Assembly: GCF_022606295.1 (NCBI RefSeq)
Contig: NZ_JAHHZS010000003.1
Location: 181,157 to 245,156, forward strand
Length of the DNA stretch: 64,000 bases
Source: Arthrobacter bambusae
GTDB lineage: Bacteria > Actinomycetota > Actinomycetes > Actinomycetales > Micrococcaceae
Direction of reading: 5' to 3'
Positions within the stretch are counted from its first letter, which is position 1, and every line of letters starts with the position of its first letter. The position numbers and the translations under genes are program-made. Positions 37,011-47,200 of the stretch are shown here, piece after piece. The notes below the pieces were generated by a model that was given only the letters and a program-made list of their open reading frames with translations, was not told the origin of the DNA and did no database searches.

Positions 37011-37619
37011 ATGTCATTCTTTCCAGAGGTTGAAAGGCCGGCAGAACCGCGTCCCCTGCGGGTTGAGGCGCCGATCTGGGTAAGCCCGCCGTCGAGCGAG
37101 TTGCCTGTTCCGGTCCCGGTGACGACAGTTCTTGTCCGCCGGCCGGGCGCCGCCCTGTGCCTGCGTCGGATCGACGTCTACCGTGCAGGCTGGGTGTTCG
37201 CTTTCTCCGTACGCGCCAGCCGTCTCGCCGGTATGACAGATGAGCAGTGGATTGAGCTGATGGATAATCTCCAGCCGCACCGTCCGTTCCGCAGAGGAAC
37301 TGCCGAAGGATCACTCCGGGTGGGAGTGGAACTGCCTGACGGATCAAAGGCCATCGGGGGCGTCGTGGGGCACCGCTATCCGTTCGACGGAGCGGAACCA
37401 CAGGGTCCGCAGCTGACCATGAGTGGAGGCGGGGGCGGAGGCTCGGGCGAGAACTACGATTTTCGCATGAACGCCTGGTTGTGGCCGGCGCCGCAGGCCG
37501 GTTCGCTGCGTCTGGTTTATGACTGGGCCGCCCTGGGGTTCAATGAAGGGTCGATCACCATCGAAACGCCACCGCTCATGACCGCGCAAGAAAACGTTCG
37601 GAGCATCTGGGCCCAATAA
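37011..37619 (+). CDS. Conserved actinobacterial protein of unknown function
   Basis: The 202-residue product has no recognised domain. It is beta-rich with an N-terminal Pro-rich stretch (PPSSELPVPVPVTTVLV), a central Gly-rich loop (SGGGGGGSGENYDF), and a conserved-looking RMNAWLWPAPQAGSLRLVYDW segment. ATG 37011 is chosen over an upstream in-frame start that would add 16 unconserved residues. It has no signal peptide or membrane helix. Its good codon use and internal regularity support a real gene. Confidence 0.65.
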   Translation: MSFFPEVERPAEPRPLRVEAPIWVSPPSSELPVPVPVTTVLVRRPGAALCLRRIDVYRAGWVFAFSVRASRLAGMTDEQWIELMDNLQPHRPFRRGTAEGSLRVGVELPDGSKAIGGVVGHRYPFDGAEPQGPQLTMSGGGGGGSGENYDFRMNAWLWPAPQAGSLRLVYDWAALGFNEGSITIETPPLMTAQENVRSIWAQ

Positions 37620-37851
37620 CCCAAGCCCGCGACCCGTACACAGGGCATGCTATTGGTGCGACCACTACATCGACGAGCCTGCACGCCGAGTGGTATCGAT
37701 AGAGTCCCTAGAGGGATCGCCCATTGGGCAGTCCCGATTAGCTTCCGCTGACCGTACGCGAGACGCTCCCTTTACCGATGTTGTACTGGCAGGCCCGGAG
37801 TACATGCGTGTTCGATCAAGAGGCTGTTCAGAACGACTACTCTTACAATTC

Positions 37852-38811
37852 GTGAGTGAAAATGCGCAAGCCGAAGTCTGCGAACGGGTCTGGCACTATA
37901 CAACTCGGGAAGGTTTGGCGGGAATTCTGGAGAGTAATGTCCTCTGGGCACGTGCTGCAAACCAAACCAACGACCCCGAGGAACTACTTGTCGGCCCGGA
38001 GACCCTCCGCGAGCTCCTCGATGAGACATCGGAAGACATCGACCCGCAGGATGTTAACGACGTGCTCGCTATGGTCGGAGGAATCACGGTCAACACCCGG
38101 TACGGGGCCCATCTCTTATCGGGCTGCAGACAACCCGACAGCCTTGCGATGTGGCGGCTATATGCAGGCAACACAACCGGCTACGCCATCGTGCTGGATG
38201 CCAAGCAGCCACTCTTCATCCGTCGCCAGAGGCCATTGACTCCCGAGATGGTCCAAGCGTGGAGCCCTGTTGATTCATTTGGACAAGAGCGGATCAAGGA
38301 TTGGGCTGCGAGTACATCTCAGACACCGTGGTCGTGGGAAGACGTGGTTTATGAGCCTTCGGATCTTGAGACCAAACTCCGTGAAGGTCTGCTCGCACTG
38401 GAAGAGACTGCACGTTTGCGACGTCTGAAGAAACCATTGGTCCGCGATGAGCTGGAGATCATGGCTGACCTGGGTTCCCTTTTTCGTCACGTCAAACACA
38501 ACCACTTTGAGTACGAAAAAGAGAAACGGGTTGTGTGCATGACGATGCCCGGAGCCGAAGGGCCGTTCGTGCCGGTTTCGTTTGACGGGGGACCAGCCAA
38601 CTACGTCGAACTAGGAATCCCTCTGGATCCGACGGCAGCACTCAAAGACGGGAAGGCTGAGCCGGTGGATCGGCTGCCGATCGTTGAAATCTTCGCCGGT
38701 CCTAACGGGGACCCGGACTACGCAAAGAGCTTGCTTCAAGCCCACCGGTACCAAGGGATTCAGGTGTCAAGGAGTTCAGTTCAATTTAGAATTGAGCGCG
38801 GTGACAGATGA
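37852..38811 (+). CDS. DUF2971 family protein
   Basis: DUF2971 proteins are of unknown function, often encoded in defence or mobile regions. The product of about 319 residues has the family opening VWHYTTREGLAGILESNVLWA, then N(D/P)xEE, SGCRQPDSLAMWRLYAGNTTGYAIVLD and KHNHFEYEKEKRVV. The fold resembles ADP-ribosyltransferase-like domains with an H-Y-T / Y / E layout, a resemblance rather than an assignment. GTG 37852 gives the family N-terminus; the same frame is open back to a GTG at 37690. The gene is clearly richer in A/T than its neighbours. Confidence 0.75.
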   Translation: MSENAQAEVCERVWHYTTREGLAGILESNVLWARAANQTNDPEELLVGPETLRELLDETSEDIDPQDVNDVLAMVGGITVNTRYGAHLLSGCRQPDSLAMWRLYAGNTTGYAIVLDAKQPLFIRRQRPLTPEMVQAWSPVDSFGQERIKDWAASTSQTPWSWEDVVYEPSDLETKLREGLLALEETARLRRLKKPLVRDELEIMADLGSLFRHVKHNHFEYEKEKRVVCMTMPGAEGPFVPVSFDGGPANYVELGIPLDPTAALKDGKAEPVDRLPIVEIFAGPNGDPDYAKSLLQAHRYQGIQVSRSSVQFRIERGDR

Positions 38812-39128
38812 ACTAGGGTCGGAGGGAGAGCTTGCGTAGTGGTTGGAAGCTGGGTGATGGTACTGGAGCCGCCGACCGCCGGTTGAGATCCTTTTGACTT
38901 CTATGCTTTGTACCGCGGCCCTTGCCCATGGAATCATCGCTGGTCTGAGCGCTTACTTTGATGAAGAGTTGGATCGGCTCGATACCAGAATCAGCGCACG
39001 CCTGGCCCGGCAGACCCGGCCAAGCGCTGATCAGGCCCCCGATACTCGTCGTCTGGGACACGGCTCACCCTCTGATCTCATTGCGAAAGAGAGCATCAGG
39101 CCCTAGGCCTCCCCAGGATAGGTCTTAG
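38812..39128. other. Intergenic region before the BREX operon
   Basis: No gene is supported in these roughly 320 bases. A 70-codon frame at 38894-39106 (helical, Arg/Ala-rich) has no ribosome-binding site or recognised relatives and may be a remnant or chance frame. Confidence 0.4.
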
Positions 39129-39177
39129 CCGGGCATGCCCGGTCAAACCGGGTCAAAAGGGGACTCTCAGGTAGTAT
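39129..39177 (+). promoter_or_regulatory. Putative promoter/operator of the BREX operon
   Basis: A perfect 14-bp palindrome CCGGGCATGCCCGG (39129-39142) is followed by two direct GGTCAAA repeats starting at 39141 and 39151, exactly 10 bases apart, and a -10-like TAGTAT at 39172-39177. The HTH gene starts at 39224 behind GAGAGG. The layout suggests an autoregulated promoter. Confidence 0.45.
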
Positions 39178-39223
39178 CAGGGGCGCGGGTCCCCGAGGCC
39201 GCAAAGTTACTGAGAGGACTGAC

Positions 39224-39418
39224 ATGCCCGAGCCTTGGCTCTCTGCTGACGACATCGCTATTCATCTTGGCATCACCAAGGACACTGTCTATTCCTGGAT
39301 CGCCGACAAAGGCATGCCCGCGCACAAGATCGGGCGCCTTTGGAAATTCCAAGCCAGCGAGATCGACGATTGGGTCCGCGGTGGTGGCGCCGATGGATCG
39401 GGACTCGGTCACGACTGA
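39224..39418 (+). CDS. Excisionase-family helix-turn-helix protein
   Basis: This is a 64-residue DNA-binding protein of the HTH_17 (excisionase/MerR-like) type: LSADDIAIHLGITKDTVYSWIADKGMPAHKIGRLWKF-like pattern with helix-turn-helix at about residues 6-30 and the KIGRLWKF wing. It lies 88 bases before brxA in the same direction and probably shares its transcript, so it is a candidate regulator of the BREX genes. An Xis role for the island is the alternative, though the recombinase genes are 22 kb away. Confidence 0.8.
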   Translation: MPEPWLSADDIAIHLGITKDTVYSWIADKGMPAHKIGRLWKFQASEIDDWVRGGGADGSGLGHD

Positions 39419-39506
39419 TTGGCTGTCCCCTTCGAACTGCCTGGACGTCAATGTCGGTCAGCCGATATATCCTGACCCACTGCCCAATTCCCGAAAGGAG
39501 TCCTCG

Positions 39507-40130
39507 TTGACCACAAGTACGCACTCACACGATCGCTATGCGCTGTCGTTCACCAGCGGGGGGCTCCTGGTGCGCGAGGCAGACGTGATCGTGGCCGAGT
39601 ATCTACGCTCGCGCGACTGGGTGGCGGTACGTCATGCAGTCACTGAGCAGAACCTGCTGCAGGCGCGTACGACTTCGTCGAGTGTTCGAGTGACGCGTGA
39701 GGCGATCCAGCGGCTGGGCGTCTTCGATGATTCGGAACTTGAACTCCTCGCAGAAGCGAGTCTCACCGAGCGCTGTCACTTGATGTGGGCTGCTGCGTGT
39801 CGTCGTTACGAGCTGATTGGTGACTTCGCGGAAGAGGTGGTTCGCGAACGGTTCCTTCTGATGACCCCGACGCTCGGCGCCGAGGACTTTGAACGGTTCA
39901 TGACGGGCAAGAGTTTGTGGCACCCCGAGCTTGACGAGTTGAAACCCTCAACGCGGGCCAAGCTCCGGCAGTGCGTCTTCCGCATGCTGCATGATGTGGG
40001 CCTCCGGAGCGAAGAAGGCGCCATCGTTCCGGCGGTGCTTTCAGAGCGAGTCCACGAAGCCCTTGCTGCACGCGGCCCGAGCGACATCCGATTCTTCCCG
40101 ACTACTCTGCCCATGGAGCCGACGCGATGA
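39507..40130 (+). CDS. brxA: BREX protein BrxA (DUF1819)
   Basis: BrxA is a small DNA-binding accessory protein of type 1 BREX phage defence. The 207-residue product has the DUF1819 pattern: SFTSGGLLVREADVIVAEYL near the N-terminus, RLGVFDDSELELLAEASLTERCHLMWAA centrally and FFPTTLP at the end. The start is TTG 39507 with AAAGGAG 6 bases upstream; a longer frame overlapping the HTH gene is not real. Its stop overlaps brxB by 4 bases. Confidence 0.9.
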   Translation: MTTSTHSHDRYALSFTSGGLLVREADVIVAEYLRSRDWVAVRHAVTEQNLLQARTTSSSVRVTREAIQRLGVFDDSELELLAEASLTERCHLMWAAACRRYELIGDFAEEVVRERFLLMTPTLGAEDFERFMTGKSLWHPELDELKPSTRAKLRQCVFRMLHDVGLRSEEGAIVPAVLSERVHEALAARGPSDIRFFPTTLPMEPTR

Positions 40131-40735
40131 GCACGACCAAGCGAAGCCTCACGAGCGATGAGAAGCACGTCTACGAAGTGCTGCGCAGTACCCGGTTCTT
40201 GAAAATGGACGGCCTCTCCAAGGAGGTGCCGTTCTTCATCTATCACTACCCGCCGACGTGGGCGGGTGACGTCGCGGGCCTCCGCGACCGCGTCATCACG
40301 AAACTCCGTAGCGACGACGGATTGAACATAGTTGAGATCAACCTCTACGACCTTGCCGTGCAGCTCCTCAGGGAACGTGGCGTGTGGGATCGCGTCTTGG
40401 CACTGGAACCGGAAATGGACAAGGCGGAGTTCCGCGAGACGCTGCAAGGCATGCTTGACCCGCACGATCACCTCGCACCCGCGATCCGCACCCGAATCGA
40501 TGCAGAGCCGAGCGACATGGTCTTCCTCACAGGCATCGGGGAGGTGTTCCCCTTCATCCGCACCCACACGGTATTGGAGAACCTGCAGAGTGTCGTGACA
40601 GGTCGTCCGATGCTGGCGTGGTTCCCGGGGACATACGAGTTCACTCAGGCCAGTGGTCATCAGCTGCGCGCGCTGAACCTCAGCGCCAGTGATAGCTACT
40701 ACCGGGCCAAGGACATTCTGGAACAGGAAGCATGA
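40127..40735 (+). CDS. brxB: BREX protein BrxB (DUF1788)
   Basis: BrxB is a core component of BREX type 1 of unknown biochemical role. The 202-residue product has the DUF1788 segments PFFIYHYPPTWAGDV, NLYDLAVQLLRERG, MVFLTGIGEVFPFIRTHTVLENLQ and PMLAWFPGTYEF. The start ATG overlaps the brxA stop (ATGA) and its stop overlaps brxC in the same way, so translation is coupled along the operon. Confidence 0.93.
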   Translation: MSTTKRSLTSDEKHVYEVLRSTRFLKMDGLSKEVPFFIYHYPPTWAGDVAGLRDRVITKLRSDDGLNIVEINLYDLAVQLLRERGVWDRVLALEPEMDKAEFRETLQGMLDPHDHLAPAIRTRIDAEPSDMVFLTGIGEVFPFIRTHTVLENLQSVVTGRPMLAWFPGTYEFTQASGHQLRALNLSASDSYYRAKDILEQEA

Positions 40736-43700
40736 GCATGACCACGATCAACGAAATTTTCGCCAAGCCGATTGGCCGGGCCATCGAGGGAGTCATCAAG
40801 GCCGATGACACCTCACACCTCGCCACCGAGGTCGAGGAGTACGTCCTCACGAACGAGGCAGCCAGGGGCCTCGAACACGTGCTGGAGGCCTACACGAACT
40901 ACACGAACGCCAATGGAGTCTGGATCTCGGGCTTCTTCGGCTCCGGCAAGTCCCACCTGCTGAAGATGCTCGCTCACCTGCTCGGCGACATCGACGGCCA
41001 CGAGTACCCGCGTGCCAAGGTCTCTCAGCACTTCCGTGACAAGGCCGACGACGCCTTCCTGCCTGCGCTGATCGAAAAGGCTGACCGCATCGCCGCGAAG
41101 AGCCTGCTGTTCAACATCGACCAGAAGGCGACGCTGATCTCGAAGGATCAGAACGACGCCCTCCTTAAGGTGTTCGTGAAGATCTTCGACGAGTCCCGCG
41201 GGTACTACGGCAACCAGGGGCACATTGCCCGTTTCGAACGCGACCTCGACGCTCGCGGGCAGTACAACGATTTCAGGGCCGCGTTCGAACGGATCGCCGG
41301 AATCCCGTGGACCCAGGGGCGAGAGCAAGCTGCGCTCGAAGCCGGGCACATCGACCGGGCCTTCACCGAGGTCAACGGCACCGAGAGTCCCGGCATCATC
41401 CGCGAATATAGCACGAACTATCGGGTCTCGATCGAGGACTTCGCCGACGAGGTCGCGGCTTGGCTGGGCCAGCAATCCGACGGGTTCCGCCTGAACTTTT
41501 TCGTCGATGAGGCCGGCCAGTTCATCGGCACGAACACCCAGCTGATGCTGAACCTCCAGACGATCGCCGAATCCCTGGCCACCAAATGTAAGGGGAGGGC
41601 TTGGATCTTCGTCACCTCACAGGAAGACATGGAGAAGGTCGGCGGTGACCGCACGAAGTCCCAGGCCAACGACTTTTCCAAGATCCAGGCACGTTTCACG
41701 AACCGTCTCAAGCTCACCAGCCAAGACGTTGAAGAGGTCATCCGTAAACGTCTGCTCGACAAGATGGATGCTTCGAAAACCGATGTAGCGGCGATTTACG
41801 CGACTCAGCATGCGAACTTCAAGACTCTCTTCGACTTCGTCGAGGGCCGCCACTACCCGAACTACCGTGACGAGACACATTTCGTCGGCACCTATCCGTT
41901 CGTGAGCTATCAGTTCCCGCTGTTCCAGTCCGCGATCGAGGGCATCAGCGACCACAACCTCTTCGAGGGGCGCAACAGCTCGGTCGGTGAGCGTTCCATG
42001 CTCGGTGTCGTCCAGGAAGTCGCCCGCACGTTGGCCGACAAACCTCTCGGTCAGCTCGCCTCGTTCGACCAGATGTTTGAAGGCATTCGTGCTTCGCTCT
42101 TGTCCGCCAACCAGCGCGCGATCAACGACGCAGAACGCAGCCCGTCGCTGCCGCCGCTCGCGATTCGCCTCCTCAAAGCCCTCTTCCTCGTCAAATATGT
42201 GGATACGTTTAAGGCCACGCCGCGCAACCTCACCGTGCTGGTCTACGACCTTTTCGGCACCGACCTCGCGCAGCTCGGCAAGGACGTCAACGAGGCCCTG
42301 GCCGCGCTGGAAGCGCAGACCTACATCCAGCGCAACGGCGACATCTACGACTACCTCACCAACGAAGAGCAAAAGATAGAACAGGAGATCAAGAACGTTG
42401 ACATCGACAATTCCGAGGTCTCCAAGAAGCTCTCCGACCTGCTCACAGGATCGGTAATAAAGACGACCAAGGTCGTCTACGCCAAGAACGGCCAGAATTT
42501 CCCGGTCGGATTCAAGCTCGACGGGCAGGCGATGAGCAAGCAGCACGAGCTCGCCCTGCACTTCACCAGCCCCGAGACCGAGTTCAGCCTGGAGCAGATC
42601 AAAGCCCACAGTGCCGGTCTCGATGAACTCCGCGTTGTGCTCCCGTCCGAGACTGACCGGATCCTCGCCGACCTGCGGCTCCTACTGAAAACCGAGAAGT
42701 ACGTTAAGCGCGCCCAAGGAGCCAGCCGTACCCCGATCGAGCAGACGATCCTGCAGACCAAGGGCACCCAGAACGCCGAGCGGGAAAAGGAGATCGTCGA
42801 ACGCCTCCGCACCGCGGTCGGCCGCTCGACCCTAATTCACAACGCGGGCATCCTTGATCTCACCTCTGCCGACGCGGTGACTCGGATCAATGATGGTTTC
42901 CAGAAGGTCATCGCGGCGACCTACGCGAATCTCACCCTGTTGGGAAGCAAGAGCTTCACCGAGCAGCAGCTGCCAACGTTCGTGAACCAGACTGAGGGTG
43001 GCCTGTTCGAGGAGACCGCCAGCATCCTGGCAGTGCCCGGAGATGATGTCCTCGCTCACCTGGAGATGAGCAGTAAGCGCCACGTGCAGGTGACGATGAG
43101 GCACCTCATCGAGAGGTACACGACCAAACCGTATGGCTGGGACCAGTGGTCGATCGCTGCCGTGGTCGGCTACCTCGCGGGTCAGTCGAAGATCGAGATC
43201 CAGCTTAACGGCAAGGTGCTCGCGCGCACCGAGATCACCACCGCGCTGCGCAACACGCAGAGCTACCCGAACATGGTCATCGCCCTTCAGCGAGTGTTCG
43301 ACCCGAAGGTGGTGGGTGCGTTCCGAAAGTTCGTCATCGAGTTCACCGACGATGGCGCGATCCCCAAGGACCCGCTGGAGCTTGCACGCGCCGGCAAGGA
43401 GCATCTCGACGCAAAACTCGCCGAACTAAAAGCTCTGCGCACCGGGTCCCGGTACCCGTTCATCGATCAGATCGACGAGCCGATCCGGATACTCGACGAA
43501 CTGTGCAGCAACAAGGCCGAGTGGTTCGTCACCGACTTTGCCGACGCCGACGACCTGCTCGACGCGAAAGACAGCGTGATTGACCCGATCAAGGCGTTCC
43601 TGCACGGTGCCCAGCGCGGCATTTATGACACCGCCGCAGAGTTCATGCAAGCTAATCAGTCCAATGTTGCCTACCTGCCTGCCACCACCGCCGACACGGT

Positions 43701-44253
43701 TGCGTTCGCTCTCGACGACCCGCAGATCTTCCGGGGGAACAAGACCACCCAGTTGGGCGCGGCGGTCAAGGCCCTGCAGGACCAGCTGGGCGACGTAATC
43801 GGGGCGCACCGCGCTGCCGCCACGGCGGACATCAAGGCACGCTGGGATCAGGTGCCCGCCAGCAAGGCCTACGGCGACGCGACGGAGGCCGTGCAACAGG
43901 CGGTGACAGGCACGGCCCAGGGCGTGCTCGACAGAATCCAGCACGAAACACAGATCCCCGCGATCAAGAACCTCGCCTCGCAGTTCGCGGACTCGATCTA
44001 CCCGCAGATTCTCGATGAGCTGGATGCGGCACGAGTTTCCCCGTTGTTGGAGCCGCAGACCCCCGGCGCCGCCTCCAAATCTGAGCCGACACCGGAATCC
44101 GCCCCGGTCAAGCAGACCGTCTCGATCAAGAAGCTGGCACTGCCGGGCGCAGGCCAGGTGCTCGAAACCGAAGCCGACATCGACGGCTACCTCGACCAGC
44201 TCCGCACGACGCTGCTAGCGACCATTCACGACAACAAGCGCATCACGCTCTAG
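40732..44253 (+). CDS. brxC: BREX ATPase BrxC/PglY family
   Basis: BrxC is the large P-loop ATPase of BREX. The 1173-residue product has Walker A GFFGSGKS at 67-74 and Walker B NFFVDE at 255-260, an AAA-like core up to about residue 480, then a long helical region with coiled-coil character (for example around TNEEQKIEQEIKNVDIDNSE). The length matches BrxC (about 1200). It lies between brxB and pglX with a 4-base overlap upstream and a 12-base gap downstream. Confidence 0.94.
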   Translation: MSMTTINEIFAKPIGRAIEGVIKADDTSHLATEVEEYVLTNEAARGLEHVLEAYTNYTNANGVWISGFFGSGKSHLLKMLAHLLGDIDGHEYPRAKVSQHFRDKADDAFLPALIEKADRIAAKSLLFNIDQKATLISKDQNDALLKVFVKIFDESRGYYGNQGHIARFERDLDARGQYNDFRAAFERIAGIPWTQGREQAALEAGHIDRAFTEVNGTESPGIIREYSTNYRVSIEDFADEVAAWLGQQSDGFRLNFFVDEAGQFIGTNTQLMLNLQTIAESLATKCKGRAWIFVTSQEDMEKVGGDRTKSQANDFSKIQARFTNRLKLTSQDVEEVIRKRLLDKMDASKTDVAAIYATQHANFKTLFDFVEGRHYPNYRDETHFVGTYPFVSYQFPLFQSAIEGISDHNLFEGRNSSVGERSMLGVVQEVARTLADKPLGQLASFDQMFEGIRASLLSANQRAINDAERSPSLPPLAIRLLKALFLVKYVDTFKATPRNLTVLVYDLFGTDLAQLGKDVNEALAALEAQTYIQRNGDIYDYLTNEEQKIEQEIKNVDIDNSEVSKKLSDLLTGSVIKTTKVVYAKNGQNFPVGFKLDGQAMSKQHELALHFTSPETEFSLEQIKAHSAGLDELRVVLPSETDRILADLRLLLKTEKYVKRAQGASRTPIEQTILQTKGTQNAEREKEIVERLRTAVGRSTLIHNAGILDLTSADAVTRINDGFQKVIAATYANLTLLGSKSFTEQQLPTFVNQTEGGLFEETASILAVPGDDVLAHLEMSSKRHVQVTMRHLIERYTTKPYGWDQWSIAAVVGYLAGQSKIEIQLNGKVLARTEITTALRNTQSYPNMVIALQRVFDPKVVGAFRKFVIEFTDDGAIPKDPLELARAGKEHLDAKLAELKALRTGSRYPFIDQIDEPIRILDELCSNKAEWFVTDFADADDLLDAKDSVIDPIKAFLHGAQRGIYDTAAEFMQANQSNVAYLPATTADTVAFALDDPQIFRGNKTTQLGAAVKALQDQLGDVIGAHRAAATADIKARWDQVPASKAYGDATEAVQQAVTGTAQGVLDRIQHETQIPAIKNLASQFADSIYPQILDELDAARVSPLLEPQTPGAASKSEPTPESAPVKQTVSIKKLALPGAGQVLETEADIDGYLDQLRTTLLATIHDNKRITL

Positions 44254-44265
44254 GACCGCAACGAC

Positions 44266-47200
44266 ATGGACACCAAACCTCTGGAGCGCTTTGCCACGCA
44301 GGCACGCCGCGACCTTCTCGCCGCCGTCGACGCGCAGGCCACAGCTTCACTTGCAGCCGGATCCGTTGCCCGCAGCGAGCACGGCGAGGTGGTGAAGAAG
44401 CTCGAAGTCGAGGTCGCCGCACATGGCCGCGCCCACGTGATCGACAGGGTCGCTTACACCTGGTTCAACCGCATCATCGCGCTGCGCTTCATGGACGCCC
44501 GCGGCTACACCGATGCCGGTGTCGTCTCGCCCGCGCAGGGCCAGGCGTATGGCCAGCCGGAAATCCTCGCCGACGCGAAGCGCGGCAACCTCAACACCGA
44601 CGTCGTGATCAACAAGAACACGGCAGAGGCGATCATCGGACTGCTTGACGGCACACGCCGCAGCACCGATGCCGAAGGCGAAGCCTACGCGCTCCTGTTG
44701 ACCGAATACTGTCGCTACTGGCACAAGTCGATGCCGTTCATGTTCGAACGGGAGGGGGACTACACCGAGCTGCTCGTACCCACCGGGCTACTCGCGGACG
44801 GTGCGATCCTGTCCCGGGCACGCGAGGTGCTCACAGATGAGGTCTGCGAAGACGTCGAAGTGATCGGCTGGCTCTACCAGTTCTACATCTCCGAGAGAAA
44901 GCAAGAAATTTTCGATAGCAAGGCCAAACGGGGGGCCGCTGAGATCCCTGCCGCAACTCAGCTTTTTACCCCGCATTGGATCGTCCGCTATCTCGTCGAG
45001 AACTCCCTCGGGCGACTCTGGCTTCTCAACCGGCCCAGCTCGCGCCTGACCGATCAGATGGACTATTACATCCCGCCGGTTGACGAGGAAACGGACCATT
45101 TAGAGGTCTCTAGCCCGGAAGAGCTAAAGGTCATCGACCCGGCTTGCGGTTCGGGACACATGCTGACATACGCGTTTGACCTGCTCTACGCGATCTACGA
45201 GGAGGAGGGCTACGCTCCATCCGACATCCCCGGCCTAATCCTCTCCAACAACCTCTATGGGACTGAGATCGATGCCCGGGCCGGAGCGTTGGCCGCATTC
45301 GCCATTACGATGAAGGCCCGTGCTCGGCAGCGCACATTCTTCAATAACCAGGTCCAACCGAATATTTGCGTGCTCGACCCCATCTCTTTCGGGCCCAGCG
45401 AACTCGACTTCTTGCTCATCCCCGGTGGAGATCGCCCCGAGGAGATTGCTTTCTGGAACCAATTCGCCGAGGCAGATACGCTCGGTGCGCTCATACGGTC
45501 CGACGCCTATGAGACCGCTCGATTTGCGCGTCACTTGGAGACACTGGACGACGGAGGAGATCTGATTCGGGCAGACGTACTCGAACGGGCACGACGTGTT
45601 GTCGCTCAAGCCCAGTACCTGACGCCCCGCTACTCTGTCTTGGTTGCGAATCCTCCATACATGGGCAGCGGCAACATGGGCGATCAGCTGGCGCAATTCG
45701 CTGGACGGCACTTCAAAACGAGTAAGTATGACTTGTTTGCCATGTTCATTGAGCGCAGTTTCGGCCTTTTGACTTCCCTTGGCTACTCCGCGCTGGTCAC
45801 GATGGAGGCGTGGATGACTGGTGCTGCCTATGCCAGATTCCGCCAAGACGTCATCTTCCAGCAGGACCTTCGTTCTCTTGTACATATGCCCTACCTCGGT
45901 AAGGGGCGTACGGCGATGGGAATCAACTTCGGCATTTCGGCGACGGTTTTGCGGAGGGCTGTTGGAGGTGCCGATCGCGCGGCCTTTCAGTGCATTCGTC
46001 ACTTCGAACTCGATGAACTTGGCGTGCCCTTTGAATTCCCTGTCCGTAATGGGCGGGCTTCACTTCTGCGAATGCGCGAGCTTGCCAACATTCCAGGCAG
46101 GCCGGTTATCTACGCCGCCTCACACGAGGATCTGGCGGCTCTCGCGTCACGTTCCAAGGTCGCTGATTTGGTGACGACCCGGGAGGGATTGACCACCGGG
46201 GACAATGATCGATTCTTGCGCCGATGGTTCGAGGTATCGAACGGCAGTATTGCCCCTCCGGACCAGGCAGATGAGGATCGTGATCGTTTCGAGTCGCACC
46301 GCTGGTTCATGCATGTGAAGGGCGGGGAGTTCCGCCGTTGGTATGGAAACCTCGAATTCGTTGTCGATTGGGAGTCCGACGGTGCGAGGGTGAAGGCGAA
46401 CATTGACTCCAAAACCGGCCGAGTCCGTTCCCACAACTACAACGGCGAGTATGGTTTCCTGGAGGGTCTGACTTGGTCCGGAATATCCAGCAGCAGGTTC
46501 TCAGCTAGATATGTCCCCGCGGGACACATGTTCGATACCAAGGGTCCAATGGGGTTCGGGCGAGACAGGAACGATCTTCTAGCGACACTGGCAGTCCTCA
46601 ACAGCGGCGCGGCTGACCGTTTTCTAAGCATGCTGGCACCCAACCTCGATTTCAAGCTCGGACACGTTCTCAGCCTCCCTGTTCCAGCCGACGCAGGGGT
46701 CCGGGTGGAGTTGAGCCAAATCGCAGAGGATGCAATTAAGGCTTCCAAGGCGTTGTGGGATGAGAGTGAGACGTCTGCGGACTTCGACGGATCGCCGCTT
46801 CTACGGCGAACCTTAAGAATCGCGGACTGCATCCGCCAGGTTGAGATCGAGCGAGATGCAATCGCGGCATCCTTGACTGACATGCGAAAGCGCGTTGACC
46901 TTCTGGTCCTGGCAGGACGAGGCGGACAAGGAGACTCTACGAAGAGCGCGGAAGATGATCCGGAGATCCTTCCGATCTCGTCCGCGGAGCGAATCAAGGA
47001 CTTCATCTCATACGCCGTCGGCTGCATGCTCGGGCGCTACAGCCTCAACAAGCCCGGGCTGATCCTCGCCGACCAGGACGCGACGCTTCAGGACTACCTC
47101 GCGACAGTCTCATCGCCAACTTTCGGTCCGGATGCCGACAACGTGATCCCATTCGTCGACGACGGCTGGTTCGAGGATGACATCGTCGAGCGGTTCCGTC

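Noticed and set aside
38894..39106. 70-codon frame before the BREX operon
   Set aside because: No ribosome-binding site, no recognised family, and an equally long frame on the other strand; at most a remnant.
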